Assembly: GCF_029714185.1 (NCBI RefSeq)
Contig: NZ_CP121671.1
Coordinates: 1,178,001-1,242,000 of the forward strand
DNA: 64,000 nucleotides
Direction: 5' to 3'
Source: Halobacillus naozhouensis
GTDB taxonomy: Bacteria; Bacillota; Bacilli; Bacillales; Halobacillaceae
Under the pieces are notes generated by a model, which worked only from the letters and a program-made list of their open reading frames with translations, did no database searches and was not told the origin of the DNA. Each line of letters starts with the position of its first letter. The stretch's first letter is position 1. A program made the translations under genes and the position numbers. Of the stretch, positions 52,902 through 60,112 are shown in pieces.

Positions 52902-52944
52902 TAGGCAACCAGAAAATTTTCTTCATAGGGGGTCTGGTTGCCTA
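52902..52944 (+). terminator. Hairpin between SDR and GntP genes
   Basis: TAGGCAACCAGA and TCTGGTTGCCTA form a perfect 12-bp stem with a 19-base loop. Only TGTTAAATTATTTA follows, so termination should be partial and could set the permease level. Confidence 0.6.
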
Positions 52945-53018
52945 TGTTAAATTATTTATCTTAAAATGTAACCGCTATCATCCGTTGAGGTTTAAATTCG
53001 ATTATTTTATTCAATCAC

Positions 53019-53038
53019 TTGGTTAAACCATTAACTTA
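53019..53038 (+). promoter_or_regulatory. LacI-type operator before the GntP gene
   Basis: TTGGTTAAACCATTAACTTA matches the operator at 50209 at 16 of 20 positions. It places the permease under the same repressor. Confidence 0.6.
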
Positions 53039-53146
53039 CCGAGGGATTTAACAAATTTAGAAAACCTTTGTTCAGTCTTGAATTCGCAGAAGCTGTAAAG
53101 AGAAATAAACCACTAGGTTATCTGAATATTAACGTTAACGAATCCT

Positions 53147-53167
53147 AGACCTGTTTCCTACAGGTCT
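53147..53167 (+). other. Short hairpin upstream of the GntP gene
   Basis: AGACCTG and CAGGTCT form a 7-bp stem with a 7-base loop in the leader of the GntP gene, with no T run. Confidence 0.35.
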
Positions 53168-53252
53168 TAATAGATCCATGAGTAGCAGTTGGAGCTTTTA
53201 AATTATGTAATTCTGAAACTAATTCAAGATTAAATAAAAAAGGGGGATGGAC

Positions 53253-54602
53253 GTGCCAAATTCAGTATGGGTTATCATTGTTGCAGCTCTAGCAATTGTG
53301 TTATTGATCTTTCTAGTGTTGCGATTGAAGATGAATGAAGTTATCGCTTTGCTTTTAGTTAGTATTCTTGTAGGTATTGGCGTAGGAATGTCACCTGCCA
53401 AAATATATGAGGTTATGGAAGAAGGAATGGGAAGTACTCTTGGCTTTCTTGCGATTGTAATTGGGGTGGGGGCAATGTTCGGGGAAGTTCTTAAAGTATC
53501 TGGGGGAGCTGAACGATTATCTTTAACGTTGTTTCAAAAATTTGGTGAAAGCAAGGTGAATTGGTCGCTCGGGTTTGTAGGAATGATTGTTGCCATCCCA
53601 ATATTTTTTGAAGTAGCGATCGTCATTTTTGCTCCCATCGTACACAGTTTGACTCAAAATACGAAAAAATCTATATTGTATTTTTGTGTTCCTTTAGTGA
53701 TAGGAATCGCAGTTACATTTTCTATGATTCCTCCAGCTTCGGGGGCGCTGGCAGGAGCAGCTGTATTGGGAGCCGATTTAGGATGGATGATTCTTTTCGG
53801 ATTGCTTGTAGGAATACCGACTATGATCATAGGCGGCCCAATTTTCGGTAGCTTTATCGCTAAAAAAGTCCAGGTTGAAGCCCCCATGAGGGAAATAGCT
53901 GCTACCGCAGAAGAAAATGACCATAAGGAACTTCCAAGTTTCATTAATGTAGTCTGGCTGATTCTTCTTCCACTATTATTGATGGTTAGCAAAACCATTG
54001 CTGAAAATACATTGGGAGAAGGTAATTTAGTCAGAGAAATACTAACTGTAATCGGTCATCCATTTGGAGCATTGTTGATTGTTGCTCTTTTAACTATGCA
54101 TTTTTTTGGAACAAAAAGAGGTTATTCTCGAGAGGACGTTCGTCAAGTTACTACAAAAGCACTCGAACCTGCGGGACTTATTATTTTAATTACCGGTGCT
54201 GGTGCAGTTTTCGGCGAAGTTCTAGTAAGTTCAGGAATTAGTGATATTATTGCTGCTGCTATTGCTGAATCAAACTTACCGCTTGTATTATTTGCCTTTT
54301 TGACTGCAGCACTTATTCGTATTGCTCAGGGTTCTGGGACAGTGGCTATACTAACAGCTTCAAGTCTGATCTTGCCTATTGTTGAAAAAAACCCGGTCTC
54401 AGAACCAATGCTAGCACTAATTGCTGTAACAATTGGCTGCGGTGCTCTTATGACTTCTCATGTAAATGATTCATCTTTCTGGCTGTTTAAACGTTTCTTT
54501 GGGCTTACTGAATTGGAAACCTTAAAGTCATGGACGATTGCTACAGGAATTACTTCAATTACCGGGTTTGCAATATGCCTTACAGTAAGCATGTTCTTGT
54601 AA
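53253..54602 (+). CDS. GntP-family permease
   Basis: A 449-residue proton symporter with about 12-13 membrane helices for gluconate-like acids. Family features are LGFLAIVIGVGAMFGEVLKVSGGAERL, PIFFEVAIVIFAPIV, MIPPASGALAGAAVLGADLGW and GSGTVAILTASSLILP. AAAAAGGGGG is too close to the ATG at 53247, so the GTG at 53253 is preferred. It follows the SDR gene after a hairpin and has its own operator. It indicates that the cassette's substrate is a sugar acid or similar anion. Confidence 0.88.
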   Translation: MPNSVWVIIVAALAIVLLIFLVLRLKMNEVIALLLVSILVGIGVGMSPAKIYEVMEEGMGSTLGFLAIVIGVGAMFGEVLKVSGGAERLSLTLFQKFGESKVNWSLGFVGMIVAIPIFFEVAIVIFAPIVHSLTQNTKKSILYFCVPLVIGIAVTFSMIPPASGALAGAAVLGADLGWMILFGLLVGIPTMIIGGPIFGSFIAKKVQVEAPMREIAATAEENDHKELPSFINVVWLILLPLLLMVSKTIAENTLGEGNLVREILTVIGHPFGALLIVALLTMHFFGTKRGYSREDVRQVTTKALEPAGLIILITGAGAVFGEVLVSSGISDIIAAAIAESNLPLVLFAFLTAALIRIAQGSGTVAILTASSLILPIVEKNPVSEPMLALIAVTIGCGALMTSHVNDSSFWLFKRFFGLTELETLKSWTIATGITSITGFAICLTVSMFL

Positions 54603-54611
54603 AGTTTAATT

Positions 54612-54680
54612 ATTGCGGCTGTCTTTTACTAGAAGCTGTTGAGGAACCAAGCCTACAGATGAAATGATGGCGCCAAGACG
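54612..54680 (+). pseudogene. Remnant of the methyltransferase 3' end
   Basis: AAGCTGTTGAGGAACC followed by CAGATGAAATGAT matches the end of the methyltransferase gene at 48828-48863 (AAGCTGTTGAGGAACC ... CAGATGAGATGAT). With one missing base the text reads EAVEEPSPTDEMM against KAVEEPMPSDEMI. The copies lie on both sides of the LacI-GntP cassette in the same direction. Confidence 0.6.
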
Positions 54681-54857
54681 AAACTATATGAGTTACCTCT
54701 ACAAAAAAGAAATGTAAAATTAAAAAGCATGAGGCCGACTGAACTATACCCCGAATAATGGAACTATAAAAAAAGTGCCATTATTCGGGGTTTTTTATTT
54801 CATGACCTCGAATGTCCCTTTATAATCGAAATAACAAATACGAGCGAGGTTATTTAT

Positions 54858-54920
54858 ATGTCCAAAATTATGTTTACTGAATCTCAGAGGAAAGAGTTAG
54901 AGTTGTATACACCACAGTAG
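54858..54920 (+). pseudogene. IS3-family orfA, first codons
   Basis: The frame reads MSKIMFTESQRKELELYT, the start of an IS3-family OrfA, then meets a stop after the deletion junction near 54905. Confidence 0.6.
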
Positions 54921-55198
54921 AGAAGTTAATGGAACGCGAAAACTTTATTCCTCATCCGGAATGTCTCCTTCACTCGGACCAGGGCGTCCACTATACACAT
55001 CCTGAATTCCAGAAGAGAGTGAAAGCATTCGGATTCGATCAGTCGATGTCCCGTCGTGGAAACTGTTGGGATAACGCCCCGATGGAGTCATTCTTCGGGC
55101 ACATGAAGGATGAGATTAACTTCAAAGCGTGTTTGTCTTTAGTTGAAGTAAAGCAAGCGATTGAAGAATATATGGAATACTATAATCATCAGCGTTAA
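54905..55198 (+). pseudogene. IS3-family orfB, 3' part
   Basis: The fragment includes LLHSDQGVHYTHPEF (Asp of the DDE triad), SRRGNCWDNAPMESFFGHMK (Glu) and EEYMEYYNHQR, then a stop. The next 60 bases still resemble the usual tail (MTPVQYR-like), so the stop is an additional lesion. The first catalytic Asp is missing. Confidence 0.75.
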
Positions 55199-55314
55199 CA
55201 ATGGTCTCTACAAAAAATGACCCCGGTCCAATACCGAGGCCATCTATTAGCAGCTTAGCGCTTTTTATTAAACTGTCCATTTTCAGGGGTACAGTTCAGA
55301 CAGCCCCATGCTTT

Positions 55315-56400
55315 TTAATTTGCTTGTACTTTCTTCTTTTTACGAGCTTTTTCTTTTTCGATCTGTTTACTACGAAGCTGACCGCATGCTGCATCAATGT
55401 CGGTTCCGTGCTCAGTACGGACACCACACTTTATTCCACGGTCCATTAAAGTCTGATAGAAGGTAAGGATCGCTTCTTTCTCACTCCGTTCGTACGGATT
55501 ATCTGCGACCGGATTGTACGGAATTAAGTTAACGTACGATAAGTGGCGCTTATCGTTTAGTAAATCGGCCAACTGTTCCGCTTCTTTCTTATGATCATTC
55601 ACATCTTTTAACAAAATATATTCAAAGGTAATACGCCGGTTTGTCTTTTCTAAATAGTAATCGATCGCCGGCATTAATTTTTCTAATGGGTAGGCCCGAT
55701 TGATTTTCATAATTTTTGTACGCAGTTCGTTGTTCGGCGCATGGATGGAAAGAGCCAGGTTGATTTGGATACCTTCATCCGCAAATTCGTACATTTTCGG
55801 CGCGATTCCACTTGTAGAGACAGTGATGTGACGAGCACCAATCGATAAACCTTTTTGATCGTTGACTACACGTAAGAAGTCAATCAAGTTATCATAGTTA
55901 TCGAATGGTTCACCAATTCCCATCACGACAATGTGGCTGACACGTTCGTCTTGCCCTTGCGCATCTAGATGGTGCTGCACTTGCATAATTTGTTCGACAA
56001 TCTCTCCGCTTGATAAGTCACGGTTTTTACGCAGGATTCCACTCGCGCAGAACGAGCAGCCGATGTTACAGCCGACCTGTGTGGTTACACAGACCGATAG
56101 ACCGTAGTTGAAACGCATAAGCACCGTTTCGATTACGTTACCGTCGTCTAGTTTAAATAGGAATTTAACCGTTCCGTCTTTTGATTCCTGTTTAATTTCT
56201 TCCGTTAGTGTTTCTATTGTAAAATGCCGATCGAGAAGGTCGATGCATGATTGGTTCACATTTTTCATCTGTGTGAAATCTGTGACACGTTTCTGGTAGA
56301 GCCAGTCCCAAACTTGCTTTGAGCGGAACTTCTTTTCACCGTGGTCGATCAGCCAATCCGTCAGTTGGTCAAAAGTTAATCCGTAAATGGATTGTTTCAT
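55315..56400 (-). CDS. rlmN: 23S rRNA (adenine-2503-C2)-methyltransferase RlmN
   Basis: A radical SAM enzyme that methylates A2503 of 23S rRNA and A37 of some tRNAs. The 361-residue protein shows the RlmN opening (SIYGLTFDQLTDWLIDHGEKKFR), the cluster motif CNIGCSFCASG, VVMGIGEPFDNYDNL, and the methyl-carrying Cys in DIDAACGQLR, followed by a Lys/Arg-rich tail. It resembles RlmN rather than Cfr. It is not next to rsmB and prpC, where the main rlmN lies in B. subtilis, so it may be a paralogue. The ATG follows GAGGAG. Confidence 0.88.
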   Translation of the reverse strand: MKQSIYGLTFDQLTDWLIDHGEKKFRSKQVWDWLYQKRVTDFTQMKNVNQSCIDLLDRHFTIETLTEEIKQESKDGTVKFLFKLDDGNVIETVLMRFNYGLSVCVTTQVGCNIGCSFCASGILRKNRDLSSGEIVEQIMQVQHHLDAQGQDERVSHIVVMGIGEPFDNYDNLIDFLRVVNDQKGLSIGARHITVSTSGIAPKMYEFADEGIQINLALSIHAPNNELRTKIMKINRAYPLEKLMPAIDYYLEKTNRRITFEYILLKDVNDHKKEAEQLADLLNDKRHLSYVNLIPYNPVADNPYERSEKEAILTFYQTLMDRGIKCGVRTEHGTDIDAACGQLRSKQIEKEKARKKKKVQAN

Positions 56401-56801
56401 ATATACGCTCCTCTATAAAAAAATACGCTATTCCTATAATAATGGATTTACAGACTGTAAACAACCAGTATGGGAAAGTCTGAATTTTATTTTAAATTCC
56501 TTTATATACTAAGTGAACATAAAATTCTTTTACTAATGACGTCGTGAAAGCTGTGTTTATTCGTTAAGATTTTTCAGCCCTATTGAACTCTTGGGCCTAG
56601 CTGCAGCTTAGTTTATTAACTCTCATTAAAAGAAGTAATTAATTTTCAGTTAATTAACAGAGGGGATAATGGTCGAACAAGGTGGTTATTCTCTTTCAAT
56701 CGAAAAATAGCTATTAGGGCTCTGTAGCTCATTTTAAACCATGGGCTTTCAAATTTGATAAAAACACCTATAACGGGCTTTTTTTACGAAAAGTTTTACT
56801 T
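56401..56801. other. Intergenic region, nothing recognised
   Basis: About 400 AT-rich bases between the rlmN start and the padR promoter with no frame that I can support. Confidence 0.4.
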
Positions 56802-56870
56802 TTGACAAGTAATACTATTCTGCGGTACTATATACCAGTAATAAGTAATACAGAATACTTGTTTTACAGA
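56802..56870 (+). promoter_or_regulatory. Promoter and operator-like repeats of the padR-DUF1048 pair
   Basis: TTGACA, an 18-base spacer and TACTAT form the promoter. AAGTAATAC occurs twice (56808, 56843) and an inverted CAAGTA...TACTTG arrangement spans the promoter. This fits PadR-family autoregulation. Confidence 0.5.
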
Positions 56871-56907
56871 GTACCAAAAAATATAGCTTCATACAAATGG
56901 AGGAAAC

Positions 56908-57246
56908 ATGGAAAATTTTAGAGAAATGCTCAAAGGGGTGCTCGAAGGTTGTGTGCTTGAGATCATCAGCCGTGGCGAAACTTACGGCTATGAAATTACT
57001 CAACAACTACGTGAACTTGGCTTCACTGATGTGGTTGAAGGCACAGTTTATACGATTACCATGCGGCTTGAGAAAAACAATCTGGTGAACATCGAGAAAA
57101 AGCCATCGACTATGGGACCACCGAGAAAATTTTACACACTCAATGAAGCAGGGCAAGAGCGTCTTGAAACTTTTTGGGGAAAATGGGAATTCGTCTCAAG
57201 CAAAATTAACGAACTCAAAACTAAAAAAAATCAAAAGGAGAAATAA
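56908..57246 (+). CDS. PadR-family transcription regulator
   Basis: A 112-residue regulator with the PadR winged-helix domain: MLKGVLEGCVLEIISRGETYGYEITQQL, EGTVYTITMRLEKNNLV, then GPPRKFYTLNEAGQERLE, and a C-terminal helix. PadR proteins commonly sense drugs or phenolics. The ATG follows GGAGG. It is one base from the DUF1048 gene. An overlapping frame (56897) is a shadow. Confidence 0.9.
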   Translation: MENFREMLKGVLEGCVLEIISRGETYGYEITQQLRELGFTDVVEGTVYTITMRLEKNNLVNIEKKPSTMGPPRKFYTLNEAGQERLETFWGKWEFVSSKINELKTKKNQKEK

Positions 57247-57247
57247 T

Positions 57248-57586
57248 ATGAGTATTTTTGAAAAAATTATCGGAAGTCTGGATGCCAAGCGGGAATGGAA
57301 GGCGCTGGAGGCACGTTCGAAGGCACTTCCAAGTGAGTATTGCAATGCTTACAATGCTATCAAAAAATATATGTGGACCTCTGGTGGCCCCTTAGAATGG
57401 AAGGACATCAGCCGTATATTTGGCGGCATTCTTGACCTTTTCGAGGAAGGTGCAGCGGACGGCAAGAAGGTCACTGACCTAACGGGTGAGGACATGGCCG
57501 CTTTCTGCGACGAGCTATTGAAGGACGAGAAAACCTGGAGAGACAAATATCGCACGAAGTTGAACGATACGATTGGTCGTGGCTAA
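57248..57586 (+). CDS. DUF1048-family protein
   Basis: A 112-residue all-helical cytoplasmic protein: MSIFEKIIGSLDAKREWK, then YNAIKKYMWTSGG and LFEEGAADGKKVTDLTGEDM. DUF1048 genes commonly follow a padR gene. The ATG at 57248 has AAGGAG upstream; the longer frame from 57143 overlaps padR and is rejected. Its role is unknown, but it is likely the regulator's partner or target. Confidence 0.85.
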   Translation: MSIFEKIIGSLDAKREWKALEARSKALPSEYCNAYNAIKKYMWTSGGPLEWKDISRIFGGILDLFEEGAADGKKVTDLTGEDMAAFCDELLKDEKTWRDKYRTKLNDTIGRG

Positions 57587-57639
57587 TGGCGAAACCCTAG
57601 GGGTTTTGTCTAGCAACGAGAATAACCGTGCAAACCTGA

Positions 57640-57747
57640 AAATATCGTTCGAGTTTAGACTGTACTAAAAACATTACCGATTTCGCCAAGTATCGTGAAG
57701 ATTTGGAAGATTGTATCATAAAGCAGTTGGGAAAATTCGATAAATAA
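57640..57747 (+). pseudogene. Coding-like remnant
   Basis: A stretch without a start codon reads TDFAKYREDLEDCIIKQLGK and ends at a TAA. It looks like the last 35 codons of a lost gene. The family is not identified. Confidence 0.35.
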
Positions 57748-57752
57748 TACTG

Positions 57753-57809
57753 ACTGAATAGCTGGTTATGAATGAGAATGGCAACCTTCACTATTCAGTT
57801 TTATTTTTA
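57753..57809 (+). terminator. Terminator downstream of the padR-DUF1048 region
   Basis: CTGAATAG and CTATTCAG form the stem, with a long loop, followed by TTTTATTTTT. Confidence 0.65.
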
Positions 57810-57937
57810 ATCTGGTAAGAAGTTTTCCGGAGGCGATTTCGGAATAACGGAAAAAACTTTATTCCGGCAAATTCTTCAAAGTGATGAACATTCATTGTGT
57901 AAAGTAGGAGAAAGGAAGTAATTTCCTGAATACTCTG

Positions 57938-57966
57938 TTGCATTAATTTTCCGAAAATTGTATAAT
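57938..57966 (+). promoter_or_regulatory. bmrC: Sigma-A promoter of the bmrCD leader
   Basis: TTGCAT and TATAAT are separated by exactly 17 bases. Transcription starts about 25 bases before the first leader peptide. Confidence 0.7.
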
Positions 57967-57997
57967 ATATAATCATTGAGAAAAGGAGGTCACGACC

Positions 57998-58057
57998 ATG
58001 GAAAAACGAATTGTACGATCCCAATCCAATTTCATATGGTTCGTGGCCAGCCGGTAA
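57998..58057 (+). CDS. Leader peptide 1 of bmrCD (19 residues)
   Basis: A short frame starting MEKRIVRSQSN and ending in FIWFVASR. It has an excellent AAAAGGAGG site 8 bases upstream. Its ribosome site overlaps segment A (GGTCACG, 57988-57994) and its codons 15-17 overlap segment B (CGTGGCC, 58042-58048) of an attenuator. It corresponds functionally to BmrB of B. subtilis, whose stalled translation turns on bmrCD. The peptide sequence itself is not conserved with BmrB as far as I can tell. Confidence 0.7.
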   Translation: MEKRIVRSQSNFIWFVASR

Positions 58058-58090
58058 ACCTAGTCCTTCCATGAGAATAGGTGCATAGCG

Positions 58091-58115
58091 GGTCACGTGT
58101 GTTCGTGGCCTTTTT
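58091..58115 (+). terminator. Attenuator terminator T1 of bmrCD
   Basis: Segment C (GGTCACG, 58091-58097) pairs with segment D (CGTGGCC, 58104-58110) and five T follow. C can alternatively pair with B in the leader-peptide gene, which would abolish T1. Confidence 0.75.
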
Positions 58116-58126
58116 ATGTGTTAGGG

Positions 58127-58157
58127 AAAGCATACGTCACGTACGTATGCTTTTTTT
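58127..58157 (+). terminator. Second leader terminator T2 of bmrCD
   Basis: AGCATACGT and ACGTATGCT form a perfect 9-bp stem with a 5-base loop and seven T. It lies only about 12 bases after T1. Confidence 0.85.
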
Positions 58158-58281
58158 ACGTTTATTCGGCTTTTCGAGAGGCACCTAGCCTAGTGAGTCT
58201 AAACGCTCTTATCGCTTTTTCTGGTGTTTAGCGGCTGCGGCCGCTTCACATAAATACATGTTCACAGGAGGTTTTTATGAA

Positions 58282-58338
58282 ATGAGTAACATATGGACGC
58301 GCAAAGAATGGAACGAAGATTGGAAAGAAAGCGGTTAG
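58282..58338 (+). CDS. Leader peptide 2 before bmrC (18 residues)
   Basis: A short frame starting MSNIWTRKEWNED and ending in KESG, with three Trp codons. AGGAGG lies 9 bases upstream. It ends 28 bases before bmrC. Its place between T2 and bmrC suggests a second layer of translational control or coupling. Confidence 0.55.
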   Translation: MSNIWTRKEWNEDWKESG

Positions 58339-58366
58339 CTAGTGAACAGATGAAAGGATGATAGCG

Positions 58367-60112
58367 ATGTTTAGTGTGTTAGTAAAATTAAGCTGGTTTT
58401 TTAAGCAGTATTGGAAAAGGTATACGTTTGCCATTATCGCCTTGATAATTGTCAGTGCGATTGATTTAATCCCGCCAAAATTAGTCGGGATGGCGATCGA
58501 TGAAATCCAATTTAACACGTTAACGATGGAGCACTTAATCGATGTTCTGCTTTTATATGGCGGATTGATTATTGCCAGTTATACGATTTCTTATTTATGG
58601 GATTATACATTATTCAGCGGGGCAGCCATCATGGAGCGCAGTATGCGTTCAAAACTTATGAACCAATTTCTTAAAATGACCCCGACTTTTTTCCGGAGAA
58701 ATAAGGTCGGCGACTTAATGGCGCGTAGTACCAATGATCTCACCGCAATTCAAATGACGGCTGGCTTTGGAATATTGACTTTAGTAGATTCCACGATTTT
58801 CATGATTTTAATTGTAGCGATGATGGGATTTACGATTAGTTTTAAACTGACGTTGGCCGCACTGCTTCCACTTCCGATCATGGCTATTGTCATGAATAAG
58901 TATGGTGGTGTGATTCATAGGCGGTTTATGGATGCTCAAGAATCGTTCGGTCGTTTAAATAATTATGTACTGGAATCAGTGAGAGGCGTGCGGGTTGTCA
59001 GAGCGTTTGTACAGGAACGCCAGGACCAGCAGAGATTTCAGCATATAACCGAAGACGTATATGGAAAAAATGTCAAAGTGGCTAAGGTGGATGCGCTGTT
59101 TGAGCCAACTATTACCGTGCTTGTAGGAATCTCCTACACGATTGGTCTTGGCTACGGGGCCTCACTTGTTTTTCACAATGTGATTACGCTCGGTGAGATG
59201 GTTTCTTTTAACGTATATTTAGGGATGTTAATTTGGCCAATGTTTGCGGTCGGCGAGTTGATCAATGTGATGCAGAGAGGAAATGCCTCGCTGGATCGTG
59301 TCAATGAGACGCTGCAGTATAAGCCTGATGTTTTGTCACCCAATAAACCGAGAAGACTCGACTATCCCGATACGATCGAGTTTAAAGGAGTGGATTTCCA
59401 ATACCCAGGGGCAGAGGTCGAAGGATTAAGCCAATTGAATGTGTCGATCAAACGCGGGCAGACGATTGGAATTGTTGGGAAGACCGGTGCGGGTAAAACC
59501 ACTCTGTTTAGACAGCTTCTCCGTGAATATCCCGGGCTCAAAGGTTCGCTGCAAATTAACGGCATCGATATCCAGGACCTGGACTTAGATACGACACGAT
59601 CTTGGATTGGTTATGTCCCACAAGAGCAAATTTTGTTCTCTAAGACCATTCGCGAAAACATTCAGTTTGGTAAAAAAGATGCGACGGATGAGGAGATTTA
59701 TCGAGTCATGCGGTTAGCCCATTTTCTAGAAGATATGAAAATTTTACCGAAAGGGCTCGATACCATGGTCGGAGAAAGCGGGGTCACTCTCTCCGGTGGG
59801 CAAAAACAAAGGGTAGCCATCGCGCGTGCTTTCATCATGGACCCGGAAATTCTCATGCTTGATGATGCGATGTCCGCTGTGGATGGAGAAACAGAGGCGG
59901 CCATCATCGAACATCTTCGTAAGGAACGAGAAGGAAAAACAACATTGATTGCTGCCCATCGATTGTCAGCGGTGACTCACGCAGATCATATTCTTGTTCT
60001 TGAAGATGGCCGGATTGCAGAGCAAGGCACACATCGGGAGCTAATGAAGCTGAAAGGCTGGTATCAGACGCAATATGATCATCAGCAGTTGGATCGGGAG
60101 GTGAAGGAATGA
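58367..60112 (+). CDS. bmrC: Multidrug ABC exporter subunit BmrC
   Basis: One half of the heterodimeric exporter BmrCD, which moves drugs out of the cell. The 581-residue protein has six membrane helices (about 15-310) and an ATPase domain with Walker A GKTGAGKTT and signature LSGGQKQRVAIARA. Walker B reads LMLDDAMSA: Asp replaces the catalytic Glu, the known degenerate site of BmrC. The ATG at 58367 has GAAAGGATG upstream; the first ATG (58358) is inside that site. It overlaps bmrD by 4 bases. Confidence 0.93.
   Translation: MFSVLVKLSWFFKQYWKRYTFAIIALIIVSAIDLIPPKLVGMAIDEIQFNTLTMEHLIDVLLLYGGLIIASYTISYLWDYTLFSGAAIMERSMRSKLMNQFLKMTPTFFRRNKVGDLMARSTNDLTAIQMTAGFGILTLVDSTIFMILIVAMMGFTISFKLTLAALLPLPIMAIVMNKYGGVIHRRFMDAQESFGRLNNYVLESVRGVRVVRAFVQERQDQQRFQHITEDVYGKNVKVAKVDALFEPTITVLVGISYTIGLGYGASLVFHNVITLGEMVSFNVYLGMLIWPMFAVGELINVMQRGNASLDRVNETLQYKPDVLSPNKPRRLDYPDTIEFKGVDFQYPGAEVEGLSQLNVSIKRGQTIGIVGKTGAGKTTLFRQLLREYPGLKGSLQINGIDIQDLDLDTTRSWIGYVPQEQILFSKTIRENIQFGKKDATDEEIYRVMRLAHFLEDMKILPKGLDTMVGESGVTLSGGQKQRVAIARAFIMDPEILMLDDAMSAVDGETEAAIIEHLRKEREGKTTLIAAHRLSAVTHADHILVLEDGRIAEQGTHRELMKLKGWYQTQYDHQQLDREVKE

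Larger units (their letters stand above)
54740..55298 (+). mobile_element. Second internally deleted IS3-family element
   Basis: A 559-bp element with inverted ends TGAACTATACCCC on the left and, on the other strand, TGAACTGTACCCC on the right. It is flanked by a 3-bp direct repeat GAC (54737-54739, 55299-55301). It keeps both ends but lacks the middle of both genes. Its ends and genes differ from those of the element at 17055, so it is a distinct IS. Confidence 0.8.
54722..55316. terminator. Second intrinsic terminator split by an IS element
   Basis: The left arm AAAAAGCATGAGGC (54722-54735) and right arm GCCCCATGCTTTTT (55303-55316) rejoin, after removal of the IS and one GAC repeat, into a 14-bp stem with one mismatch and a 5-base loop. 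It would serve the GntP gene on the plus strand and rlmN on the minus strand. Confidence 0.8.

Noticed and set aside
50250..54602. Assigning the cassette to apiose or sulfoquinovose use
   Set aside because: No isomerase, kinase, aldolase or sulfo-sugar genes are present next to the split transketolase, so the specific pathway cannot be supported.
55315..56400. Cfr-type resistance methyltransferase
   Set aside because: The N-terminus, GEPFDNY and overall text follow RlmN; the Cfr-specific segments are not seen.
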